Below are positions 26,901-32,185 of a stretch of DNA of 36,565 bases, one piece after another. Source of the DNA: Planctomycetota bacterium (lineage in GTDB: Bacteria; Planctomycetota; Phycisphaerae; WQYP01); assembly GCA_021809365.1 (NCBI GenBank), contig JAKBAC010000015.1, forward strand, positions 1-36,565, read 5' to 3'. The position numbers were made by a program, and so were the translations under genes. The stretch's first letter is position 1. The number at the start of each line of letters is the position of its first letter. The notes beneath the pieces are model-generated. The model saw only the letters and a program-made list of their open reading frames with translations. It had not been told where the DNA came from and did not search any database.

Positions 26901-27004
26901 GCTGGGCGATTACTGAGGTGGATGATCCATGGAAAGTGAAGGCGAAGATTTTGGAAATCAGTGCGCACAGCCCCGCGCCCCACACAAGTGATAACATGGC
27001 CTAA
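23966..27004 (+). CDS. Type III-like restriction endonuclease subunit (Res, DEAD/DEAH helicase plus nuclease)
   Basis: The 1012-residue protein is the ATP-dependent translocase/nuclease half of a restriction system. GTG 23966 is supported by AGGGGA five bases upstream. Motifs in order are Walker A LATGAGKTVVMAM (near 160-172), the helicase box NDESHH (near 296) and IFDLSATPFF. Motif VI is EQVIGRGLRRRSY (near 625), after TEGWDANTVTHILGVRAFG. A C-terminal PD-(D/E)XK-type nuclease follows, with EPDFIARIDDG and LIIEVTGE (about 925-951). It resembles the roughly 1000-residue Res proteins that pair with a stand-alone Mod enzyme. Its partner is probably the methyltransferase at 32186, with five genes inserted between them. 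The last 14 codons lie in repeat R2. Confidence 0.9.
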   Translation: MPQVVIENPVINSPFEEPSRHFKFDESGITNNIATFRRPSSYFVPIPRPRKTGGRSQHTFDEWRSDRIEENGVVNRIRQRVQAWRNGRYLDDVSRTTARLLEHWRSEDRHRRLFFCQIEALETLIYITEVAKKYGDQWIDNDLAQAGQEANPGLHRTACKLATGAGKTVVMAMTIAWHTLNKIANPQDARFSDAFLIVTPGITIRDRLRVLLPSDPESYYRTMDIVPDDLLEPMNRAKVVITNFHAFKRREKTSAGKLTKAILGEGSASVFTESEGEMIRRVTRDLGAKKNIVVLNDESHHCYRRKPDAADEQLTAEERKEAQENAETARIWISGLEALARKTGIRAIFDLSATPFFLRGSGYPEGSLFPWVVSDFSLIDAIESGVVKVPRVPVSDDSGTGEQPTYRDLWLRIRDGLPKKGRNADVAAGEPKPPAELEGALLSLYGHYKKSFEHWRQLPDKIGVATTPPVFIVVCNNTNVSKMVFDYVAGWEKHLPDGTIAAVPGKLPLFSNVQDGRFIHRPNTILVDSQQLESGESMADDFKTIAAREIEEFKADYRLRFPDRDAEKLTDQDLLREVLNTVGKPGKLGEEIRCVVSVSMLTEGWDANTVTHILGVRAFGTQLLCEQVIGRGLRRRSYEAEPSEISVDGNALTIQAFPVEYAEVYGVPFSFIPCSGLPRDPMPGLPPTRVRALPERSACEITFPRIDGYRYELPAERLAAKFDQSSQLTLSTQSFPTKTESAPIVGQTQYHTLDEYKAVRLQTVAFEIARTVLEHYFTDADNNRKEWLFPDLVSIARDWISQCVVLKDNTFPQLLLWSSNRRDAADRIYKAVVQTTAGEKQLLPIAKPYDTLGSTRFVQFDTRRPVYKTRADKCHISHVVADTDSWEQKMAQALEDMDDVICYVKNSRLGFEIPYTIDGVQRHYEPDFIARIDDGHGRTDPLNLIIEVTGERDRKKEAKVSTAKTLWVPAVNNAGQWGRWAITEVDDPWKVKAKILEISAHSPAPHTSDNMA

Positions 27005-27042
27005 TTAAGCTATGATTCACCGACATAGGATGAATACGGCAT
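26961..27042 (+). repeat. Direct repeat R2 (3' end of res plus promoter)
   Basis: These 82 bases match 30985-31066 at a constant offset of 4024 with no gaps and about 11 differences. The copy covers the last codons and stop of res and 38 bases of flank. Both copies preserve GTGATA and TATGAT exactly 17 bases apart (26988-26993 and 27011-27016 here), so R2 looks like a promoter for the gene that follows. Confidence 0.85.
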
Positions 27043-27129
27043 AATAATGTAGAGCGTTGCGGTGGATTGATGGCCAATACAAGCAGATCACCAGAGAGCG
27101 CATCATTGTTGATACGAAAGGCAATCGAC

Positions 27130-28230
27130 ATGGCAAAATTGGATAAGCTTTCCATACGCGGTTTTAAGTCCATTGAAAAGTTGGAAGGCTTTGAACTTCA
27201 ATCATTAAATGTAATTATCGGTGCCAACGGTGCCGGCAAGAGCAACTTCGTCGATTTTTTTCGCCTCCTGCGGGCCATGGTTGAGCAGCGATTTCAGGCC
27301 TACGTGGCCACACACGGCCCGGCAGACGGGTATTTCTATAACGGGGTAAGTTTTACGAAGAGAATTGAGGTGGATTTACTGTTCGGAGATAACCGGTATA
27401 CCTTTGAACTTGAAACCTCCAGTGAGGGAAATATCCTTATTTCGGAGCACACGCAATACGTCCCCAAAGGCAATCTGCAAGGAATATCCTACAAGGTGAA
27501 AGAATCGGCATTGCCTGAGTGTAAAGACGAGCAAGGGATCACGGCGCAACGTGGCCCCAACTGGTATGTGTGGGACTCGGTTTCCAGTTGGAAAGTTTAC
27601 CATTTTCATGATACCAGTATGACCGCCGGTATGCGTCGGGAAATAGGGGTGGACCAATCCGGGGTGTTACAGCCGGATGCATCGAATTTGGCCGCATATC
27701 TATTGAACCTGCGGAATGCCCACCGCCGACGTTATGATCTGCTGTGCAAGACAATCCGGCGTATCGCGCCCTATTTTGATGACTTTGATTTCCACATTAC
27801 CGAAGCGGCACCGGAGGATAGGGTCCGGTTAAGGTGGCGTAAAAAGGGGACGGATTACATTTTTTCACCAGGCCATTTCTCCGATGGAACCATCCGCTTT
27901 CTTTGTCTCGCCGCGGCACTGCTACAGCCGGACCCGCCCGAAACCATCGTGCTTGATGAGCCGGAGTTGGGGCTCCATCCGGAGGCGTTGTCCATCTTCG
28001 GGGGATTGGTTCGCTCGGCTTCCGCACACACACAAATTATCCTCGCAACACAATCTCCGGTGCTGGTCAATGAATTTGAGCCTGAACAGGTCATTACCGT
28101 TGACTTGGTAGACGGTGCAACGCAGTTTAACCGCCTCGACGCCGGAAAACTCGCCGATTGGCTAAATGAATTCACCGTCGGCGAATTGTGGCAGAAGGGC
28201 ACCATTCAGGGCGGGGTGAATCATGCTTGA
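27130..28230 (+). CDS. AAA-family ATPase (OLD/RecF/SMC-like) of a two-gene defence module
   Basis: The 366-residue protein has the ABC/SMC-type ATPase layout of OLD and RecF relatives. The N-terminal strand LDKLSIRGFKSIE leads to Walker A GANGAGKSN (31-39). In the C-terminal half come FSDGTIRFLCLAAAL in the signature position, Walker B TIVLDEPELGLHPEAL (near 270-285) and the H-loop-like ILATQSPVLV. ATG 27130 is chosen because GAAAGG lies eight bases upstream; earlier starts at 27067/27070 lack a site. It overlaps the next gene by eight bases, indicating tight coupling. ATPases of this type with a Toprim partner form defence systems such as OLD/Gabija, PARIS and RloAB; this pair is probably one of that broad class. 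Confidence 0.85.
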   Translation: MAKLDKLSIRGFKSIEKLEGFELQSLNVIIGANGAGKSNFVDFFRLLRAMVEQRFQAYVATHGPADGYFYNGVSFTKRIEVDLLFGDNRYTFELETSSEGNILISEHTQYVPKGNLQGISYKVKESALPECKDEQGITAQRGPNWYVWDSVSSWKVYHFHDTSMTAGMRREIGVDQSGVLQPDASNLAAYLLNLRNAHRRRYDLLCKTIRRIAPYFDDFDFHITEAAPEDRVRLRWRKKGTDYIFSPGHFSDGTIRFLCLAAALLQPDPPETIVLDEPELGLHPEALSIFGGLVRSASAHTQIILATQSPVLVNEFEPEQVITVDLVDGATQFNRLDAGKLADWLNEFTVGELWQKGTIQGGVNHA

Positions 28231-28906
28231 TGTCCTTGTCGTTTGCGAGGGGCAAACCGAACGCGAGTTCTGCCGTGAAGTCGTCGCGCCGTACTTGGCA
28301 CCCAACGATATCGCATTGGCTGGAACATTGGTCGGCAAGCCGCAGCGGAAGCGCGGTGGTGTTCGACCATGGCCCATATATCGCGCCGAACTTTTGCGCC
28401 TGGCCAAAGAACGTGCCGACCGCCACGTTGCGTTGCTGGTAGACTATTATGCAATGCCGGATTACTGGCCGGGCAGAGAGGACTCACGTTCCAAGCCTGC
28501 CTCACAGCGCGGAGCCTACGTGGAGAATCAGTTGGAAGTTGCACTCCAAAGGGAATTGCCGGGCCGATTTCACCCCTGCGTGCAACTGCATGAATTTGAA
28601 AGCCTGTTGTTTGTGGATCCTGGTACCACCGCATTGAGTATTGCGGTAGCCGGGCACAGGGTAGATGATAAATACGTCACCCGGCAGATGAATGCGATCA
28701 GGGCCGAATGTAACGGATCAGTGGAAGAGATCAATGATTCTCCGGAAAAATCGCCCTCGAAGCGGCTTCTCAAACTCATGCCGGGATATGATAAAGTTGC
28801 CTGGGGTGTTACCGCAGCGGCGGATATTTCGATCCCCGTACTCACTGCGGGCTGCCCGTGGCTCAACAGGTGGCTCAACAGAGTTGGAGGCCTGGCAAAA
28901 GGTTGA
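28223..28906 (+). CDS. DUF4276 family protein (Toprim-like putative effector)
   Basis: The 227-residue protein shows the DUF4276 pattern: VLVVCEGQTEREFCREV at the N-terminus (acidic Glu9), an acidic strand LLVDYYAMPDYWPG (Asp74), and HEFESLLFVDPG (123-134). These acidic residues sit where Toprim-fold nucleases bind metal, so a nuclease role is likely but inferred. It starts inside the last codons of the ATPase gene (ATG 28223, ATPase stop 28228-28230), so the two are made together. The likely model is an ATPase sensor that controls a nuclease effector, as in PARIS (AriA/AriB) or OLD-type systems. It is followed by repeat R1. Confidence 0.83.
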   Translation: MLDVLVVCEGQTEREFCREVVAPYLAPNDIALAGTLVGKPQRKRGGVRPWPIYRAELLRLAKERADRHVALLVDYYAMPDYWPGREDSRSKPASQRGAYVENQLEVALQRELPGRFHPCVQLHEFESLLFVDPGTTALSIAVAGHRVDDKYVTRQMNAIRAECNGSVEEINDSPEKSPSKRLLKLMPGYDKVAWGVTAAADISIPVLTAGCPWLNRWLNRVGGLAKG

Positions 28907-28935
28907 TAAATGCCAAGGGGAATCGCCATGCGGCG

Positions 28936-29018
28936 CTACGCAATAAATCCCGTCCGATGGAGCCTGCGTGCCGATGCGGTTAAAGACCTTGCGGCGTAGC
29001 GGCGGCGGAGTGAAGAAA
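28936..29018 (+). repeat. Direct repeat R1
   Basis: These 83 bases match 30901-30983 at a constant offset of 1965 with no gaps and about six differences. Both copies open with the same gene-end-like codons (GCT ACG nAA TAA) and continue through CGTCCGATGGAGCCTGCGTG and GCGGCGTAGCGGCGGCGGAG. The repeats bracket the SatD-like and DUF3307 genes. Confidence 0.88.
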
Positions 29019-29090
29019 ATACGCGGGCCGGAAACTCAACCGCGGAACATGGGACCAAATGCCGACCGTGCACTTTGTGGAGTCTTAAAC

Positions 29091-29813
29091 GTGAAAATCG
29101 AAAAAGGGAAACTTTACGCCGTCATCACCGGCGATATCGTTAAATCGTCCGAACTGGACGGCGGCACCCGCCGCGAGCTTTTTGAAGCGATGCGAACAGT
29201 TGGCAAGGAATTGGCCGATTGGCTGGGCACAAATGTTATGCCGCTCCCGCTTGATATTTTCGGTGGCGACAGTTGGCAGTTGCTGCTCGCCGATCCCGCC
29301 CGGACGCTGGATGCTGCGGTTTTCTACCGCGCAGGCCTGATCGCGGCGATGGGCCCAAAACGGTCGAAACATAAGGTGGATACCAGAATGTCCATTGTCG
29401 TCGGCGAAATTGATTTCGTTCCGGGCAATCGGGTTTCCGAGGGCGAAGGATGGGCTTTTCGTGAATCTGGCCGGGCGCTCGCAGAAATTAGGGCACCGCA
29501 CCTGATGCGTCTACAAATACAACACAGACCTGAACATTCCGGTTGGGAGGAGGCCGTTATCTTGCTCGACGCTATTTTGCGCCACCGATTGACCGCGCCC
29601 CGAGCGCTGGCCGTCAAGGGCGCGCTCATGGGACTTGCGTCAAACGACATCGCGCGGGACTGGACCCCGCCAATCAGCCGATCAGCCGTGACTAAGCATC
29701 TGCGATCCGTTGACTGGGAACCTATTACGGAGGTCCTCGCATCCTTTCGCCTTGGCTTCGGAACGTCGTCGCCGTCTGGTCGCCTGTCTTTGCCACGAAC
29801 CAAAACAACCTAA
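29091..29813 (+). CDS. SatD-like protein: nucleotidyl-cyclase-like fold plus C-terminal HTH
   Basis: GTG 29091 has GGAG at 29079-29082 and gives 240 residues; an upstream frame from 28968 only translates repeat R1. The first 150 residues follow the SatD pattern: YAVITGDIVKSSEL (Asp15), FGGDSWQLLLADP (Asp60), RMSIVVGEID (Arg99, Gly105) and GEGWAFRESGRAL. The spacing of DI, GD and R-GxG recalls class III nucleotidyl cyclases, with Asp15 and Asp60 in the metal-binding places; this is inference. Residues 174-206 look like a helix-turn-helix (GLASNDIARDW, ISRSAVTKHL). SatD itself was named in a Streptococcus acid-tolerance operon, and its activity is unknown. Just downstream are two palindromes that its HTH could bind, then a DUF3307 membrane protein. 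Confidence 0.75.
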   Translation: MKIEKGKLYAVITGDIVKSSELDGGTRRELFEAMRTVGKELADWLGTNVMPLPLDIFGGDSWQLLLADPARTLDAAVFYRAGLIAAMGPKRSKHKVDTRMSIVVGEIDFVPGNRVSEGEGWAFRESGRALAEIRAPHLMRLQIQHRPEHSGWEEAVILLDAILRHRLTAPRALAVKGALMGLASNDIARDWTPPISRSAVTKHLRSVDWEPITEVLASFRLGFGTSSPSGRLSLPRTKTT

Positions 29814-29851
29814 ATCGGTTGCTTTATATAAAAACAACCTATTTGGGTTGC
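29802..29851 (+). promoter_or_regulatory. Tandem palindromic operator candidates between satD-like and DUF3307 genes
   Basis: Two near-identical sites, CAACC-TAAATC-GGTTG (29806-29821) and CAACC-TATTTG-GGTTG (29835-29850), are both preceded by AAA and lie exactly 29 bases apart, with TTTATATAAAA between them. The first overlaps the satD-like stop codon. The repeated dyad is best explained as a dimer-binding operator controlling the downstream peptide and DUF3307 gene. The HTH of the SatD-like protein is the obvious candidate reader. Confidence 0.55.
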
Positions 29852-29875
29852 CACTGATTTGCGAAAGGAAATATA

Positions 29876-29959
29876 ATGAATCATCAAAACCGCTGCGTGA
29901 AGCGTACTTCTATTTTTGATGTTTTTAGCAAACCACCCAGCCCTGGCAAGGCGTTATAA
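29876..29959 (+). CDS. Possible 27-residue leader peptide
   Basis: ATG 29876 follows GAAAGGA (29863-29869) at a spacing of six, one of the better ribosome sites here, and the frame runs 27 codons to TAA at 29957. The peptide is basic (MNHQNRCVKRTSIFDVFSKP...). It lies between the palindromes and the DUF3307 gene, so it may be a translated leader. No family is known, and it could be a chance frame. Confidence 0.35.
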   Translation: MNHQNRCVKRTSIFDVFSKPPSPGKAL

Positions 29960-30005
29960 ATTCTTCTTCTGCCGTATAATTGCACCATCGTGCCGGGAAT
30001 AGATC

Positions 30006-30911
30006 ATGGTTGGACCACTCGCATTCTTCTTCGCTTTGCTTACCGCGCATCTGCTTGCGGACTTTCCACTGCAAAGTGATGCCCTGAATCAATGCAAACA
30101 AAGATCAACGGTGGCACTGGCATGGCACGCCACAATTCACGCGGCGTCGGCCTACGTGATCCTTGGCTTTTGGACATGCTGGCAGGTACCCGTGATTATC
30201 TTCACCACCCATGCACTTATTGACAAGTTGCGCCCCCAACTGCACGGTACCGTCAAATGGTTCGGTGGTCAGCTCGCCAAAATACACTGCTCCAATGGCC
30301 GGGGGGAAGACCACTCGCTGTCTATGTTCACTCTGGATCAGTTGCTGCACATCGCGGTTCTCATGCTGCTCACATTCTGCTTCGGATCGAATCCATGGCC
30401 ACCTCTTTATTGGCCGGCGCATTTCGGAATCAACACATACGCAACGACATTATGGCTGGCCTGCGGCCTTATATTGGCAGTCTGGGTGGGCAGCGTGGTC
30501 GTGGGGATTATGGTTCGGCCATACCACGTCCAATCGTCCCATGAAGGCATTGGAACCAAGGACCGTCCGGGCCTGGCCAATGCCGGGCGCACCATTGGCC
30601 GTCTTGAGCGATTCCTGATTTTTATAATGGTCCTGGCCGGACAATATGCCGCAATAGGATTCCTGATTGCCGCCAAGTCCATCCTGCGTTTCCGCGACAT
30701 CACCAGCGACGACAACAACAGTTCCTCTGATGCCCGCAAGGAGCCGGAGTATGTCCTCATCGGCACACTACTGAGCCTGACATGGGTGGTGGTGGTTTCC
30801 GTAGCCGCAATTCACGTCCGTCCGTATCTTACGTACACGCGATCGTCCGGGGTGCGGCCCGCGCCGGTACTGGTGAGTCCGGTTGTGCCGCATCCTGACG
30901 CTACGAAATAA
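30006..30911 (+). CDS. DUF3307 integral membrane protein (putative partner/effector of the SatD-like protein)
   Basis: The 301-residue protein has about six hydrophobic segments (around residues 5-20, 48-68, 108-128, 145-165, 205-230 and 255-275). The DUF3307 signature is clear: HLLADFPLQSD (15-25), a histidine in AWHATIH (41, 45) and TTHALIDKLRP (69-77), followed by TLDQLLHIAVL. The conserved His/Asp residues at membrane edges suggest a metal or catalytic site; function is unknown. TATAAT at 29975-29980 may be its -10 box. From memory, DUF3307 genes often neighbour SatD genes in other bacteria, which fits this order. A cyclase-like gene next to a membrane gene recalls Pycsar-type arrangements. 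Its last codons start repeat R1'. Confidence 0.8.
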   Translation: MVGPLAFFFALLTAHLLADFPLQSDALNQCKQRSTVALAWHATIHAASAYVILGFWTCWQVPVIIFTTHALIDKLRPQLHGTVKWFGGQLAKIHCSNGRGEDHSLSMFTLDQLLHIAVLMLLTFCFGSNPWPPLYWPAHFGINTYATTLWLACGLILAVWVGSVVVGIMVRPYHVQSSHEGIGTKDRPGLANAGRTIGRLERFLIFIMVLAGQYAAIGFLIAAKSILRFRDITSDDNNSSSDARKEPEYVLIGTLLSLTWVVVVSVAAIHVRPYLTYTRSSGVRPAPVLVSPVVPHPDATK

Positions 30912-30983
30912 TCCCCGTCCGATGGAGCCTGCGTGCCGGGGCGGTTAAAGGCCTTGCGGCGTAGCGGCGGCGGAGTGAAGAAA
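30901..30983 (+). repeat. Direct repeat R1'
   Basis: This is the second copy of 28936-29018. It starts inside the final codons of the DUF3307 gene and ends two bases before R2', so the two repeat families abut here. Confidence 0.88.
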
Positions 30984-30984
30984 G

Positions 30985-31066
30985 GAGCGCGCAGTCCCGC
31001 GCCCAACACAGGTGATAACATGGAATAATCACGCTATGATTCACCGACAAGGGTTGAATACGGCAT
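30985..31066 (+). repeat. Direct repeat R2' (second copy of res tail and promoter)
   Basis: This is the second copy of 26961-27042. It still spells an orphan res-like C-terminus (ARSPAPNTGDNME, then stop) and keeps GTGATA (31012-31017) and TATGAT (31035-31040) 17 bases apart, directly upstream of the gene at 31086. Confidence 0.85.
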
Positions 31067-31085
31067 TCCGTTAAGGAGTCTGCAC

Positions 31086-32138
31086 ATGCCTGAACAGCGA
31101 ACCGGGGAGGAGTCTCCCCCGACGCCTACCGCCCCACAGCTCGCCGTGGGCGATCCTGCCGATTACGTCGTGCTGTTCTTGGACTTTATGGGACAAAAGG
31201 AGCACCTCAGTCGCTGGCGCAAATGTGCTGAGAGTGGATATCCCGGCGGGCAGAAACACTCTCCGCAGACCGGAAGGACTGGCTTGGACGAGGCGGTCCA
31301 GAAATCCGCAGGGGTAGTCGCCGCGCTCTTTAGGACAACACGCGACCATTTCCTCAACCGTTTGATCTATGACCCACGGGCTACCCCGACCGATTTTCGG
31401 CTTGCAAGTATTCAGTTTTCCGACACCGTGGTATTTTACGGAAAAATGGAGCCGAATGGCCAGGTCGGAACCCGAGGCTTGTTTCTCATCTACAGCGCCT
31501 TGATAGCGGCGAGCAGCGTTACTCTCAATTCATTCCTCTTGGATACCCGAGTCCGCGGAGCTATCACAATTGGCCAGGCTGTCGATGGGATAACCGAGGT
31601 CGGCGACGCCGGGGAAGCCAGCAGCAGCACGAAGAAGGTCGCGCCTGTGGCGTCCGATAACTTCTTTTACGGCCCGGTACTGGAGCGTGCCCATTTTTTG
31701 GAAAGTCGCGTTGCCGATTACCCAAGAATTCTAGTAGATTGCAGCGTGGTGAACTACCTGAATAATCTCCAATTACTGTCGCCCAATTGGCCAGAATTCG
31801 ACAAAAACTACCGCGGCATACTGGACAAATCCCTCAGGCTTGTACCGGGGGGCGTAGACGGTGACGAAGTCCAGGGACTGGACGGATTTCGCGTGCTGGA
31901 TTGGGCTGGACGAAATTTCTTCGACGTAGCTGATCCCGAATGGAGGGAGTGGCAGGCCGAGCTGTTACCCGATTTTATACGAAAGACCAGAGAAGCCGAA
32001 GCCAACGCTAGGAAGCTGTATGCCAAGGCGGGCGACGAGGAGCAACTGCGCGTGGCAAAAAAGCACGCCAGGCTGGCGCATTATCTCGAAGCCCGCCTGC
32101 CCATCTGGGAGGGTTGCCAGGCGTCCGGTGATCACTGA
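31086..32138 (+). CDS. Class III nucleotidyl-cyclase-like protein, unknown function
   Basis: ATG 31086 has AAGGAG seven bases upstream, an excellent ribosome site. The 350-residue soluble protein shows a cyclase-like core: VVLFLDFMGQKE (Asp33), IQFSDTVVFYGK (Asp113), TRVRGAITIGQ (Arg157-Gly158) and FYGPVLERAHFLES followed by YPRILVD. In class III adenylate/guanylate cyclases the first two segments hold the two metal-binding aspartates, and R-GAI-xG forms the next strand. Large inserts separate these segments, and no transmembrane, receptor or output domain is seen. The C-terminal 120 residues are helical and charged. Hypothetical proteins of this shape occur widely, and whether they make a cyclic nucleotide is unknown. 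It is driven by the R2' promoter and sits 47 bases before mod. Confidence 0.6.
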   Translation: MPEQRTGEESPPTPTAPQLAVGDPADYVVLFLDFMGQKEHLSRWRKCAESGYPGGQKHSPQTGRTGLDEAVQKSAGVVAALFRTTRDHFLNRLIYDPRATPTDFRLASIQFSDTVVFYGKMEPNGQVGTRGLFLIYSALIAASSVTLNSFLLDTRVRGAITIGQAVDGITEVGDAGEASSSTKKVAPVASDNFFYGPVLERAHFLESRVADYPRILVDCSVVNYLNNLQLLSPNWPEFDKNYRGILDKSLRLVPGGVDGDEVQGLDGFRVLDWAGRNFFDVADPEWREWQAELLPDFIRKTREAEANARKLYAKAGDEEQLRVAKKHARLAHYLEARLPIWEGCQASGDH

Positions 32139-32185
32139 CAATAGGAATTTCGGGTGGCGCGACGCCGCCCGCGGGGAAAAGTATT

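Noticed and set aside
28968..29090. Longer N-terminus for the SatD-like protein
   Set aside because: It only translates repeat R1, which is non-coding in its second copy; GTG 29091 has a good ribosome site.
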